NCBI RefSeq assembly: GCF_000330725.2
Contig: NZ_AMZY02000017.1
Span: forward strand, 1 to 64,000
Direction of reading: 5' to 3'
Length of the DNA: 64,000 nt
Source of the DNA: Mariniradius saccharolyticus AK6
GTDB taxonomy: Bacteria > Bacteroidota > Bacteroidia > Cytophagales > Cyclobacteriaceae
Position numbers and translations under genes: made by a program. The first letter of the stretch is position 1, and every line of letters starts with the position of its first letter. Below, piece by piece: positions 17,629 to 26,523 of this stretch. Below the pieces are notes generated by a model. The model saw nothing but the letters and a program-made list of their open reading frames with translations. It ran no database searches and was not told where the DNA came from.

Positions 17629-18684
17629 TCAGTATTTCTTCAGAAAGGCAATCAATTTGTCAAACTCCGCATCGGTGATAGCGGGGAAGTTGGCAATGCG
17701 GAAACTGGTCGGCTTCAATGGACCATAGCCGCCTCCGAGCTGCATGCCGGCATTCTCCGCTTCTTTCTTTACCTGGGCAATAAATTCCTCCTTGCCACTG
17801 ACCGCCATGACAGTGCTGCTGCGGGCCTCGGGATTTTGGATCAGCATTCGCATGCTGGCGGTATTGGCAATTGTATCTTCCAATTTCCGCATCCGAGCTT
17901 TGGTCTTTTGATCAATATGCTGGATCTCGGGCATATCCTGCAGCACCCGGTACAAAAGGTAAATCCCAAAAACATTGGGCGTGTAATGCGTCTGATAAGT
18001 CGCGGCATTTTCCAGCATAAAATTCAGGCTGTTGTAACGGCCCTTCTCCCCCTTGTCCGCGGCTTTTTGTACGGCTTTTGGGGAAATGATCAAAATACCC
18101 AGGCCTGCCGGCAAGCCAAAGCACTTCTGCACCGAAGCATACCAAATGTCCGCCAAGCCAAAGTCCAACTCAATCCCCGCCATGGAAGACGTGGTATCCA
18201 CCGCAATCATCTTTTCGGGATACTTGTTGGCAATCGCCGCAATGGTCTCCATCCGCACTTGGGTGGCATTGGAAGTTTCATTTTGCGTTATCGCGATCAA
18301 GTCAAACTCCTCGCCGATATGCAAATTCGCCACGTCAACCGTTTGGTCGGCATCCAGCTTGTGCGCAAAGGTTTTCGGCTCGATGTACTTGGCGTACTCG
18401 TACCATTTTTTCCCAAAAGATCCCGAGAAAATATGGTATCCTGCCGACTGCACGATGGATTGGCTGATGATTTCCCAATTTTCCGTGGCAGAAGAAGTGA
18501 AAAGCAGCTTGTAATCGGCCGGCATATGCAGCTTCTCCCGCATCAGGGTCTGGGTCTCCTGATACAGATTCATGAAAACGGATGAGCGGTGGTTGGCGCT
18601 CAAAATACCTTTCTCGTAGGCCTCCTGCATGTAGCGGGGCAGGCTGTCATAGACCTTGGAAGGTCCAGGTGCAAAAGTCAACAT
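17629..18684 (-). CDS. Class V aminotransferase, phosphoserine aminotransferase-like
   Basis: A 351-residue PLP-dependent enzyme. The N-terminal FAPGPSKVYDSLP motif and the PLP-lysine Lys187 in YASVQKCFGLPAG place it in the class V family nearest phosphoserine aminotransferase (SerC), which makes 3-phosphoserine from phosphohydroxypyruvate. The substrate-contact SANHRSS motif (about 29-35) agrees with SerC-like enzymes. No serA or serB is adjacent, so serine biosynthesis is likely but unproven; another class V activity such as alanine-glyoxylate aminotransferase cannot be excluded. It follows aroQ with a 4-bp gap. Confidence 0.75.
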   Translation of the reverse strand: MLTFAPGPSKVYDSLPRYMQEAYEKGILSANHRSSVFMNLYQETQTLMREKLHMPADYKLLFTSSATENWEIISQSIVQSAGYHIFSGSFGKKWYEYAKYIEPKTFAHKLDADQTVDVANLHIGEEFDLIAITQNETSNATQVRMETIAAIANKYPEKMIAVDTTSSMAGIELDFGLADIWYASVQKCFGLPAGLGILIISPKAVQKAADKGEKGRYNSLNFMLENAATYQTHYTPNVFGIYLLYRVLQDMPEIQHIDQKTKARMRKLEDTIANTASMRMLIQNPEARSSTVMAVSGKEEFIAQVKKEAENAGMQLGGGYGPLKPTSFRIANFPAITDAEFDKLIAFLKKY

Positions 18685-18688
18685 GTAA

Positions 18689-19105
18689 TTATGGGATAAA
18701 ATAGCGGATTCCTAATTCATAACCTCGAAGGCCCAAGCCCGAAATCATCCCCACGCATTCTTTGGTGATGATGCTTTTGTGGCGAAACTCTTCCCGCTTG
18801 TAAATATTGGAAATGTGGACCTCCAATACAGGCGTCTTGATGCCTGCGATCGCGTCCGAAATTGCCACCGAAGTATGGGTATAGCCGCCCGCATTCAGCA
18901 AAATCGCATCATACGAAAACCCCACTTCATGGAGCTTGTTGATGATTTCGCCTTCGACATTGCTTTGGAAATAGTGCAGGTCGACCTGCGGAAACATCGC
19001 CCGCAGCTCGGCAAAATAGTCCTCAAAGGACCTGCTGCCGTAGATTTCGGGCTCGCGCTTGCCCAGCAGGTTGAGGTTGGGACCGTTGATGATGATGATT
19101 TTCAA
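18689..19105 (-). CDS. aroQ: 3-dehydroquinate dehydratase, type II
   Basis: A 138-residue enzyme of the shikimate pathway that trans-dehydrates 3-dehydroquinate to 3-dehydroshikimate. GPNLNLLGKREPEIYG (8-23) holds the catalytic Tyr/Arg loop, and LNAGGYTHTSVAI (about 69-81) and EVHISNIYKREEFRHKS (about 94-110) are the substrate-binding and catalytic His segments. Family size is about 140-150 residues, so this is full length; it forms dodecamers. It is divergent from xerD with a 97-bp gap between them, an arrangement I have seen repeatedly in Bacteroidota. Confidence 0.96.
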   Translation of the reverse strand: MKIIIINGPNLNLLGKREPEIYGSRSFEDYFAELRAMFPQVDLHYFQSNVEGEIINKLHEVGFSYDAILLNAGGYTHTSVAISDAIAGIKTPVLEVHISNIYKREEFRHKSIITKECVGMISGLGLRGYELGIRYFIP

Positions 19106-19202
19106 GGTAATGGTTGGGAGTGGTTACGGTCGCCAAAGTTAAGGAAGGATTTCTTTTTCTACTTTCCCGACCTTAGATTTAAATTCCAAAACCAGCGCCA
19201 AC

Positions 19203-20105
19203 ATGTCCCAATGGACTTCACTCCTGAAGCAATTCCAGCACCACCTCAAATTGGAAAGATCGCTCAGCGAAAATTCCATCCTGGCCTATACCCAGGACAT
19301 CGAGAAGCTCAGCCGCTACATGGAGTCGAGTTTCCCCGATGTGCATCCTACGACTGCGAAACTCGAACACCTTCGCTATTTCGTCAATAGCCTCGCCGAA
19401 TTGGAGATTTCGGAATACACCCAAGCCCGCATCGTGTCGGGCATCAAGGCTTTTTACAGGTTTCTTATGTACGAGGACAAAATCCGCGAAGACCCCGCCC
19501 AACTCCTCGAAGCGCCCAAACTCGGCCGCAAACTCCCTGATACCCTCAGCTACCACGAAATCAACGATATCCTCGAAAGCATCCCCCTCGGCAGCCCCGA
19601 GGGCCACCGCAACCGCGCCATGCTCGAAATCCTCTACAGTTCGGGGCTCCGGGTATCGGAACTCACGGACCTCAAGACCGGCCAAATCTTCGCCGACATC
19701 GGCTTTTTGCGGGTTATCGGCAAGGGGAACAAGGAGCGCCTCGTCCCCATCGGCCGGGATGCCCTGAAGTACCTCCGCATCTACATCGAGGACGTCCGCG
19801 TCCATGTCCAGCCTGCCAAAGGCCACGAACAGTTTGTCTTTCTCAACAAAAGGGGCAAAAAACTCAGCCGCGTGATGGTATTTCTCATCATCAAAAAACA
19901 GGTTGAGAGTATCGGGCTCAAGAAAAACGTCAGCCCGCACACCTTCCGGCACAGTTTTGCCACCCACCTTATCGAAGGTGGTGCCGACCTGCGTGCCGTC
20001 CAGGAAATGCTGGGACACGAAAGCATCACCACCACCGAGATCTACACCCATCTCGATAGGGATTACCTGAGGCAAGTGCTGAACGAGTTCCATCCCAGGA
20101 AGTAG
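19203..20105 (+). CDS. xerD: Site-specific tyrosine recombinase, XerD-like
   Basis: A 300-residue tyrosine recombinase of the chromosome-dimer-resolution type. The N-terminal SAM-like domain covers about 1-90. The catalytic residues are Arg150 (SGLRVSELTDL), Lys174, His246/Arg249 (HTFRHSFATHL), His272 (LGHESITTTEIY) and the nucleophile Tyr281. Length and the final HPRK tail match XerD rather than a phage integrase. It would act with XerC at dif; no dif site was found in this window. The gene is visibly richer in G+C at third codon positions than its neighbours. Confidence 0.88.
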   Translation: MSQWTSLLKQFQHHLKLERSLSENSILAYTQDIEKLSRYMESSFPDVHPTTAKLEHLRYFVNSLAELEISEYTQARIVSGIKAFYRFLMYEDKIREDPAQLLEAPKLGRKLPDTLSYHEINDILESIPLGSPEGHRNRAMLEILYSSGLRVSELTDLKTGQIFADIGFLRVIGKGNKERLVPIGRDALKYLRIYIEDVRVHVQPAKGHEQFVFLNKRGKKLSRVMVFLIIKKQVESIGLKKNVSPHTFRHSFATHLIEGGADLRAVQEMLGHESITTTEIYTHLDRDYLRQVLNEFHPRK

Positions 20106-20284
20106 GTTTTTGGATGCAGTGGCAGAGTTCAGTTGGTAGAAGCTTGATCAGTTGGCAGTAACAGGGGGTTTCTTTGTGTGATCGCCGAGGGAAATCTTCC
20201 GATAATTGAGGAAAGAGCGTTTGCGTTTTTTTTAAAACCAAATGTTATATGCTACTTTCTCTTAGGGTGAAAATCAATTTTTCC

Positions 20285-20292
20285 TACTTTTG
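20285..20292 (+). promoter_or_regulatory. Probable -7 element for rluF
   Basis: TACTTTTG matches the Bacteroidota -7 consensus TAnnTTTG, 80 bases before the rluF start. No clean TTTG -33 element sits at the usual distance, so this is a half-match only. Confidence 0.4.
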
Positions 20293-20371
20293 AAAAAGGG
20301 AACCCGATCAATGCTTCACGGTTACTTCCGATCGCTTCCACCCGCTTTGGTCAAAAAATCAATCCCACCCC

Positions 20372-21097
20372 ATGTCCGAGGGAACAAGAATCAATAAATA
20401 CCTGAGTGAAGTCGGCTTTTGTTCCAGAAGGGCTGCCGACCAACTCATCGAGGAAGGCCGCGTGACCATCAACGGCAAGGTACCCGAAATGGGCACCAAA
20501 ATCCATCCGGGCGACGAAGTCCGCGTCAACGGCAGATTGATTTCCAAGCCAACCGAGCAGCACGTTTATATCGCCTTCAACAAACCCGTCGGCATCGTCT
20601 GTACCACGGATGTCAAGTCCGAACGCAACAACATCATCGACTATATCAAGCACCCCAAGCGGATTTTTCCCATCGGCCGACTCGACAAAGACAGCCAAGG
20701 ATTGATTTTCCTGACCAGCGACGGGGACATCGTCAACAAAATCCTGCGCGCAAAAAACAACCACGAAAAGGAGTATGTGGTTACGGTCAACAGGCCCATC
20801 AACGGGGAGTTTATCGAACGAATGTCCAACGGCATTCCCATACTCGGGACCATGACCAACAAATGCCAAGTCAAACAGCTCGGCCCCAAGGTATTCAACA
20901 TCATCCTGACCCAAGGACTCAACCGACAAATCCGCCGTATGTGCGAATACCTCGGCTATGAAGTCGTGAAGCTGCAGCGCATCCGCATCATGAATATCCG
21001 CCTGGATATTCCCATCGGCAAATGGAGGGACCTTTCACCAAACGAAATGAAACAAATCAACCTCATGGTTTCCGATTCCTCGAAGACGCATGATTGA
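20372..21097 (+). CDS. rluF: 23S rRNA pseudouridine synthase RluF-like
   Basis: A 241-residue RsuA/RluB/E/F-family pseudouridine synthase, which in E. coli modifies U2604 of 23S rRNA. An N-terminal S4 RNA-binding domain (about 5-60: [20 protein letters not shown]) is followed by the catalytic domain with Asp105 in [30 protein letters not shown] (about 176-195) is the RluF-type nucleotide-binding segment. The specific uridine cannot be proven from sequence. Monocistronic on the plus strand, with 266 bp before it and a repeat-rich gap after. Confidence 0.88.
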   Translation: MSEGTRINKYLSEVGFCSRRAADQLIEEGRVTINGKVPEMGTKIHPGDEVRVNGRLISKPTEQHVYIAFNKPVGIVCTTDVKSERNNIIDYIKHPKRIFPIGRLDKDSQGLIFLTSDGDIVNKILRAKNNHEKEYVVTVNRPINGEFIERMSNGIPILGTMTNKCQVKQLGPKVFNIILTQGLNRQIRRMCEYLGYEVVKLQRIRIMNIRLDIPIGKWRDLSPNEMKQINLMVSDSSKTHD

Positions 21098-21487
21098 TGT
21101 TAAGCCCCAGGCATTTTTTTTTGAGAAGACTCGCCATCCAGAGGTTTGGGCTTTTGTAACAGGTGTTGATTCGATTTTACGCTATTTGGCTATAGCCGGA
21201 ACCGACTATCTCCATCTCTTAGGAACGGGCTAAAGCGCCGTTCCAATTTATCCCCAATCAAGCCAAGAAACCCATTTATTGTTTCCTGCTTTGGCTGGGA
21301 ATTGCCTCCTTCCTGCTTTAGCTGGAGGAAAAAAAATCCCGAGGATTCCTTTGGGGCTTTAGCCAAAAAACAGACTGACTACAGCGGGATTTTTGCCACA
21401 AAGACACGAAAAAATCCGTACCCATGTCGACTTGGTAACCTGATTTCATCTTTTCAGATCGCTGTGTCTCCCGATTATACCGTGTCC
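21098..21487. repeat. Non-coding region with REP-like palindromes
   Basis: 390 bp between the convergent rluF and ATPase genes. It contains GGCTATAGCC (21188-21197, perfect palindrome), GGAACGG / CCGTTCC arms around GCTAAAGCG (21222-21244), and an imperfect hairpin with arms TTCC and GGAGGAA around the loop at about 21310-21330. TTTGCCACAAAGACACGAA (about 21389-21407) resembles a fragment dispersed in Bacteroidota genomes. This looks like a patchwork of REP-type elements and decayed sequence, not a gene. Confidence 0.6.
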
Positions 21488-22669
21488 CTAATACAGCATC
21501 CCAAACAACCACAACGGTATGCGGTTGTTACCTCCGCCTTCGACATCCAGTGCCAGGTAGGCATTGGGAATTCCCCGAATCTGATCTCCCGTCTTGGAAG
21601 CGCCTCCCACTTCAAAAAGATATGCATCATCCACTATAAAGTCCCCAAACTTCGGAGCAGTTACCGAATGGACTGCGCCTACTTGGTTGAAAAAGAAAGT
21701 CTCACGCACATTACCGATATTGGCCATATTGGGTGAAAAGAGGTAAATGAAATTTGGATTATGAAGGTAGATTTTCTCCGGTTTCTGCAGGTAACTTATT
21801 CCCTTTGTCGAAGTCTTCAAAAGCTGCAGAATTCTGGCCTGACCCAAAATATCCAGCAGCCGGAGTATCGTGTTTCGCTGCGTTTCCAGTTTTTCTGCAA
21901 GTTTGTTGATATTGGGCGTGAAAGGCACAGACTCGCTCAGCACAAAAAGTAGTTTTTTCATCGTCCGAGTGGTGGCATGTTGGAGTTCTTCAAAAGGAGC
22001 AATATCGGTATCGATGACCAATTGAATGGTTTCCTGTAGCTGTTGCTGGTAAGAGTTTCCCGATTCTAGGAAAAACGGGAAATAACCGTACCTCAGATAA
22101 TCCTGAAAATCGGCGTGAAAATCAAAAGTATCCAATAGTTGGGGGCCAAGTACATGGTGGTTGCTCAGTATTTCCTGCAAACCCAGCTTTGTCAAGTTGA
22201 GGCCTTTATTGAAATTCAGATATTCCCTAAAAGACAATCCCTCCAGGTGATACACCGATGCGCGCCGGGACAGGTCCGCACTGCCCTTGGAAATGTCCAG
22301 AATCGAAGAACCGGTCGCGACGACTTGGATATCCGGAAAGTCATCATGCAGTTGTTTGATATCCTTTGACCACCAGGCATACCGGTGTACCTCATCCAGT
22401 AGAAAAACACGGTACCCCATGCCATAGAGGGTATCGACAGTCGGCACGAGGCGGTTGGTTTCAAAGAAAAAATCATCGAGGCTTAGGTAAATTCCCTGCC
22501 TTTGGATAGAGGAAAGGTACTGCAAAAGCAGCGTCGTCTTCCCGGTACCCCGGTAGCCAAGCACCATAATCAGCCTTTGGTCCCAGCCGATCTGCTCATA
22601 CAGGTACCGCCGTTTCAAATTCCGATTGAGGTTGGCCTTTCGTTCAGATTTCTCTATCAGACGCTCCAT
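21488..22669 (-). CDS. AAA family ATPase with C-terminal DUF4143
   Basis: A 393-residue AAA-type ATPase. Walker A is GYRGTGKTT (38-46), Walker B is VFLLDEVHRY (about 88-97) and a sensor-like ATGSSILDIS follows (about 115-124). The C-terminal third resembles DUF4143, usually fused to such ATPases, and contains a restriction-endonuclease-like fold of uncertain activity. These mobile ATPases are patchily distributed and have no settled role. The upstream region carries three 29-bp-spaced repeats, suggesting autoregulation. The gene is flanked by repeat-rich non-coding DNA on both sides, consistent with an accessory insertion. Confidence 0.85.
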   Translation of the reverse strand: MERLIEKSERKANLNRNLKRRYLYEQIGWDQRLIMVLGYRGTGKTTLLLQYLSSIQRQGIYLSLDDFFFETNRLVPTVDTLYGMGYRVFLLDEVHRYAWWSKDIKQLHDDFPDIQVVATGSSILDISKGSADLSRRASVYHLEGLSFREYLNFNKGLNLTKLGLQEILSNHHVLGPQLLDTFDFHADFQDYLRYGYFPFFLESGNSYQQQLQETIQLVIDTDIAPFEELQHATTRTMKKLLFVLSESVPFTPNINKLAEKLETQRNTILRLLDILGQARILQLLKTSTKGISYLQKPEKIYLHNPNFIYLFSPNMANIGNVRETFFFNQVGAVHSVTAPKFGDFIVDDAYLFEVGGASKTGDQIRGIPNAYLALDVEGGGNNRIPLWLFGMLY

Positions 22670-22673
22670 AAAG

Positions 22674-22748
22674 TAGTTTTTACAAAAAGCAAAAATATGA
22701 AATAGTTTTTACAAAAAGCATTACCGATAAATAGTTTTTTCAAAAACC
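22674..22748. repeat. Three direct repeats of 29-bp period upstream of the ATPase
   Basis: The 17-mer TAGTTTTTACAAAAAGC occurs at 22674-22690 and 22703-22719, and as TAGTTTTTTCAAAAACC at 22732-22748, so the spacing is 29 bp each time. They lie 5-79 bp upstream of the ATPase ATG (22669). On the minus strand they overlap a TATTTTTG -7 match. This looks like an operator for a repressor, perhaps the ATPase itself. Confidence 0.8.
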
Positions 22749-22828
22749 AGTCAGCGGCAAATACACATGATGTACACCACGGGACTTAAATCAAAAAGGG
22801 AGGATCATCTTTCGTGATTTTCCTCCTA

Positions 22829-22912
22829 GATGTAGTATATAACTTCGGCGGTGGCTTGTTGGATACAGATATTCCTCGCGGACGAAACTACGCCCTATTA
22901 TCAAACTCAATT
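22829..22912 (+). repeat. Dispersed intergenic repeat, copy A
   Basis: Begins GATGTAGTATATAACTTCGG and continues through GGTGGCTTGTTGGATA to AACTACGCCC TATTATCAAA. It is related to copy B (46326-46490) and copy C (47972-48125), sharing the GTAGTATATA start, a GGTGGCTGGGTGGAT-like core and a CCCTTCTATCAAA-like end. It lies in the gap between the ATPase and the next gene. Non-coding. Confidence 0.7.
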
Positions 22913-23018
22913 TTCAAGTGGAAACCAACCAAAACTACCAATAATCCACTTCACTCAAACCCTTTAGTCCTGAATACCTGCCTGCCTAAGCGAGGCAGTT
23001 GGGAAAGCTATTCAGATG

Positions 23019-23480
23019 CTATTTTTCCCTCCTCTCAAAAAAGGGCACAAACACTTGTGTGTAACAGGCCTCTTCGGTTTTAAATATGCCTTTTAAAAAT
23101 GCTTCCCTATGTATTTCAGGAAGATCCCTGAATCTTTTCATACGGAGTTTATCAGCCTTCTTGAGCGACATAAAATCAAAGGTACCTGTTAGCATCATAA
23201 CGACCTCTATGTCAACGCAATTATCAAACAACACTATAGGTGTCGGATCTAGACCAACATAGACAAACTTTAGTTCCTTCACGGAATCTGGAACGTTTAT
23301 TTGGAAAAACCCATCCAAATCTGTTTTTCCAACTTTAACTGTGTCATCAATTAAAATGGATACGAAAGACATCGTTTCAACTTGATCTGAAATTACACGT
23401 CCCTTTAACGTCCGAGTTTGAGCATAAACAAAGGATGCCGAAACGATAAAAACGAAAAAAGTGATGGATAATTTTTTCAT
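23019..23480 (-). CDS. Exported carboxypeptidase-regulatory-like protein
   Basis: A 153-residue protein from the ATG at 23480; an in-frame upstream ATG (23531) would add 17 residues ahead of the signal peptide MKKLSITFFVFIVSASFVYAQ. The mature part has the CarboxypepD_reg-like pattern: TLKGRVISDQ, then VKVGKTDLDGFFQINVPDS and an L-F-Y-V-GLDP strand set. It ends with a basic helical tail. It may be an outer-membrane-associated receptor-type fragment; no partner receptor is present. It starts only 59 bp upstream of the kelch lipoprotein's stop and its function is unknown. Confidence 0.65.
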   Translation of the reverse strand: MKKLSITFFVFIVSASFVYAQTRTLKGRVISDQVETMSFVSILIDDTVKVGKTDLDGFFQINVPDSVKELKFVYVGLDPTPIVLFDNCVDIEVVMMLTGTFDFMSLKKADKLRMKRFRDLPEIHREAFLKGIFKTEEACYTQVFVPFFERREK

Positions 23481-23538
23481 GCCGGTTTCAGTGTTTTTAC
23501 GGTCTACATTCATGGGAGAAATCTTATCCACCCAAACC

Positions 23539-24543
23539 TCACTTCATCTCCAATACCCACCAGTCGCTTCCAAAGGTCAGCCCGTTGCCTTCGTCGCCGA
23601 GGCCGAGATAGACCTTTTCTCCAAGGACCTCAAGCACTTTCAGCGTAAACCCACTTCCCGGATAGTCACCAATCTTCTTCCAAGTCTTTCCCTTTGGCTC
23701 AAACTGCCAAACGTCGCGAAACCTTTGGTTTTTACCAAAAAAGTCACTTTCCTTCCCTCCAATCAGGTAGCCATAGCCGTCCATCGCAAACCCACTTGCA
23801 TCGTATCTACCCTTTTCCGGGAAGTCGGGAAGCAACTCCCAAGTTCCGTTAACTAGATCGTAGCTGACGCATTGCTTGTTCCCCAGCCCATTATCCATAC
23901 CGGTCATGTAGTAAATTTTATCTCCAATTCTAAAAAAGGCGGCAAAATTGATCAATACAGGGGGAGCCGCTTTATCTGTGTAGCTAAAATCCAGCAAGCT
24001 AATCTCGAAAGCCTTATTGTCGGTAACAAAAAACACCTTATCACCGATCAGTGTAGCATGGCCGTCACGAAGGCCCGGGATGGAGGATAAGTCCGCAACT
24101 TGCTGCCAAGTATCAGAGGCTGGGTCGTAGGCGTGTACATAGTTGTATTCAATATGATCACAGGGCACTTCCGGACCACTGCACTCAACCGTGCCTCCAA
24201 AAAACACATATCCCTTTCCGTTGTAGGCAAAAGCGTCCTGCCCAAAAAATGGCCCTAATGGAAATGGCGCTTTTTCAGTCCATGTGTTTGAGGCTACGTC
24301 ATACTCCCAAAAGTCCGCCAAATACGTCTGTCCCGAGGCGTCACGCCCAAATCCGGCACCTACATAAACCTTGTTGCCGATGGCAAACGAAAACGCGCTC
24401 CGGCGACCTGAACCGGGTATTGCGCTTAAACCAGTGAAATCAGCTTCAATTTCTGTTTCCGGATCGCTGGGATCTGGGTCCGCAGATTCCGAGCAGGCAA
24501 AAAGGGCAAAAGCCAAAAAGAAGACAAACAGTCGTGTGCACAT
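23539..24543 (-). CDS. Kelch-repeat lipoprotein
   Basis: I start it at the ATG at 24543, where MCTRLFVFFLAFALFACS supplies a lipoprotein signal; the open frame reaches further upstream with no signal. The 334-residue protein has a lipobox ending in Cys at about residue 17. The mature part is built of kelch-type repeats, for example WEYDVASNTWTEKAPFP, FGGTVECSGPEVP and DFPEKGRYDASGFAMDGYGY, suggesting a beta-propeller on the cell surface. It resembles the propeller part of the lipoprotein at 14172-15647. Function is unknown; secreted kelch proteins often bind glycans or sialic acid. Confidence 0.75.
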   Translation of the reverse strand: MCTRLFVFFLAFALFACSESADPDPSDPETEIEADFTGLSAIPGSGRRSAFSFAIGNKVYVGAGFGRDASGQTYLADFWEYDVASNTWTEKAPFPLGPFFGQDAFAYNGKGYVFFGGTVECSGPEVPCDHIEYNYVHAYDPASDTWQQVADLSSIPGLRDGHATLIGDKVFFVTDNKAFEISLLDFSYTDKAAPPVLINFAAFFRIGDKIYYMTGMDNGLGNKQCVSYDLVNGTWELLPDFPEKGRYDASGFAMDGYGYLIGGKESDFFGKNQRFRDVWQFEPKGKTWKKIGDYPGSGFTLKVLEVLGEKVYLGLGDEGNGLTFGSDWWVLEMK

Positions 24544-24799
24544 AAATGAGTTATTTAGAATTGAAAAATTAGGTAAAAAATCAGATAACATCTTGAATGT
24601 CGAGATTTTTTTTAGTTTTGAGCTAAAGCTTCCACATCGAAAGCCAGTCAGACAAGCTTTCAAATTCAAGAAGAAAACGGTCACTGGCACTGAATGAAGC
24701 CTACTCCTAGGTGGAGAATCAAATGTGTTGCCTTCAAAATTACCAAAACCTTGGGTGAATGCGCTTGTTCCAAATCAATAACATTCACTACTTTGGTTC

Positions 24800-25315
24800 A
24801 TGTACAAATATTTTCTTCGGTTTGCGGTCTTTTTCATCCTGATACTATTTTGGATTCAGACTTCATTCGCACAAATCAGAGATGAGGCGGGAATCCTATT
24901 GGTCAACAACCGCACGGGCGAGCAGCGCTTTATCCCGCAGGGCAAAAAGATCAGTGTTACCGATAGCCTTGGGAATCGCTTCAAAGGTAAATTTTGGCTG
25001 GAGTCCGAAAATGAAATCATCATTGACGGCCAAAAAATCCGAACTACCCAAATCCTGAATATCAAAAGACGTATCACCGGCACGAAAATCGTAGGGGTTG
25101 GCTTGGTGACCTTGGGTTTGGCGGTGTTCCAACTGGAAGTCATCGCCACCGGTGTAGGCAACGCGGTATCGCAGACTAGCTCCGAACCTGAAATATCCCC
25201 AACAGGCCTTTGGATCGCCGCGGCTTCAGTTCCTTTTTTTGCCTACAAGCCCACTTTCAAATCAAAAAGATGGATAATCAAATTAATCCCCAAAGAAAAG
25301 ATAGATTTACCTTAA
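24800..25315 (+). CDS. Exported protein of unknown function
   Basis: A 171-residue protein I do not recognise. It has a signal peptide ([20 protein letters not shown] then TSFAQ) followed by a short beta-rich domain with a [19 protein letters not shown] stretch. A hydrophobic helix ([17 protein letters not shown], about 98-114) could insert in a membrane. Lys/Pro-rich C-terminus. It lies 28 bp before pyrD and might be in its transcript. Homology searches would be needed to say more. Confidence 0.7.
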   Translation: MYKYFLRFAVFFILILFWIQTSFAQIRDEAGILLVNNRTGEQRFIPQGKKISVTDSLGNRFKGKFWLESENEIIIDGQKIRTTQILNIKRRITGTKIVGVGLVTLGLAVFQLEVIATGVGNAVSQTSSEPEISPTGLWIAAASVPFFAYKPTFKSKRWIIKLIPKEKIDLP

Positions 25316-25343
25316 TTTTACCCCAACATCAATTTACCGAGAA

Positions 25344-26399
25344 GTGTACAAGTCCATCCTGAAGCCGCTGCTTTTTAAAATGAACGCCGAAAAGGCGCAC
25401 CACCTCACTTTTGCCTGGATCAAACGGACCTTCAACCTTCCCTTTGCGCGGACGGTAATCCAGCGGCAGTTTGCCTACGACGACCCCATTTTGGAACGGG
25501 AGGTGTTTGGATTGCGGTTCAAAAACCCGGTCGGATTGGCTGCAGGCTTCGACAAGGACGCCAAGCTCATCGACGAAATGGACCTCTTGGGATTCGGCTT
25601 TATCGAAATCGGGACACTCACACCAAAGCCCCAAGAGGGAAACCCAAAGCCGAGGCTCTTCAGGCTTCCCCAAGACCTTGCCCTTATCAACCGCATGGGC
25701 TTCAACAACGGCGGGGTGAAGGATGCAGCCATTCGCCTGCAGGATCGCAAATCGGATATCATCGTCGGCGGCAACATCGGCAAAAACAAAAACACGCCCA
25801 ACGAAAAGGCGGAGGAAGACTACCTGATTTGCTTCGAGGCGCTGTATCCCTACGTTGACTACTTTGTAGTCAATGTAAGCTCCCCCAATACGCCCAATCT
25901 ACGAGACCTCCAAGAAAAAGAACCGCTCAAGAAACTGCTCCTTTCTGTCAAAAAGGCCAACAAACGCAAGGATTACCCAAGGCCGATACTCCTGAAAATC
26001 GCTCCCGACCTCACCGTAGGACAACTCGACGATATCATTGAGATCGTGATGGAAACCAAAATCGACGGCGTCATCGCCACCAATACGACCATTGACCGGA
26101 GTCTGCTCAAAACAGATAAGGGTGAGGTAGAGGCCATCGGCGCGGGAGGCGTCAGCGGAAAGGTCCTCGCCAAACGCAGCACGGAAGTCATCCGCTACCT
26201 CCACAGCCAATCCAACGGCGCATTTCCGATCATCGGTGTCGGGGGGATTTTTTCGGCCACGGACGCCATCGAAAAGCTGGAAGCAGGCGCATCGCTGGTG
26301 CAGGTCTACACAGGCATGATTTATGAGGGACCCAGCCTGATCAAAAAAATCAAGAAGGGAATTGCGGCACACTACAAAAAGAACAAGGTCCTCGCATAG
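25344..26399 (+). CDS. pyrD: Dihydroorotate dehydrogenase (quinone), class 2
   Basis: A 351-residue FMN enzyme that oxidises dihydroorotate to orotate in pyrimidine synthesis, reducing quinone at the inner membrane. An N-terminal helix pair (about 1-30, [20 protein letters not shown]) is the membrane-association segment of class 2. The base-like Ser180 is in NVSSPNT (177-183). FMN phosphate contact motifs GVGGIF and TGMIYEGP are near the C-terminus. The start is GTG at 25344, which matches the family N-terminus; there is no better ATG before the conserved region. Length is as expected. Confidence 0.94.
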   Translation: MYKSILKPLLFKMNAEKAHHLTFAWIKRTFNLPFARTVIQRQFAYDDPILEREVFGLRFKNPVGLAAGFDKDAKLIDEMDLLGFGFIEIGTLTPKPQEGNPKPRLFRLPQDLALINRMGFNNGGVKDAAIRLQDRKSDIIVGGNIGKNKNTPNEKAEEDYLICFEALYPYVDYFVVNVSSPNTPNLRDLQEKEPLKKLLLSVKKANKRKDYPRPILLKIAPDLTVGQLDDIIEIVMETKIDGVIATNTTIDRSLLKTDKGEVEAIGAGGVSGKVLAKRSTEVIRYLHSQSNGAFPIIGVGGIFSATDAIEKLEAGASLVQVYTGMIYEGPSLIKKIKKGIAAHYKKNKVLA

Positions 26400-26523
26400 A
26401 ATTTGTTGCATTGCTGCGTTAGGCTTTTTGGGCAGGAATCCCCGAAATATATCCGAACCGATTGTTTGGAAATCTGTATATTTCCGCCGCCTTCATAAAA
26501 AGAGATATGTAAGTTGATGCTCT

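Larger units (their letters stand above)
22670..23018. other. Intergenic region between the ATPase and the next gene
   Basis: 349 bp with no gene. It holds the 29-bp repeats and repeat copy A listed separately. The rest is AT-rich without clear features; there is no convincing terminator for the minus-strand gene that ends at 22669 upstream because that gene starts here. Confidence 0.5.

Noticed and set aside
17836-18585. 249-residue frame opposite the aminotransferase gene
   Set aside because: Shadow of the real gene; His/Leu-rich composition typical of antisense frames.
19106-19202. dif site between aroQ and xerD
   Set aside because: No 28-bp two-arm palindrome resembling dif is visible in this gap.
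19218-20093. 291-residue open frame on the minus strand opposite xerD
   Set aside because: It mirrors the GC-rich codons of xerD; no domain or start context, while xerD has all catalytic residues.
20351-20929. 192-residue frame opposite rluF
   Set aside because: Antisense shadow of a clear pseudouridine synthase.
22674-22748. CRISPR-like direct repeats
   Set aside because: Only three units of 17 bases with 12-base spacers that are not unique spacers of normal size, and no cas genes.
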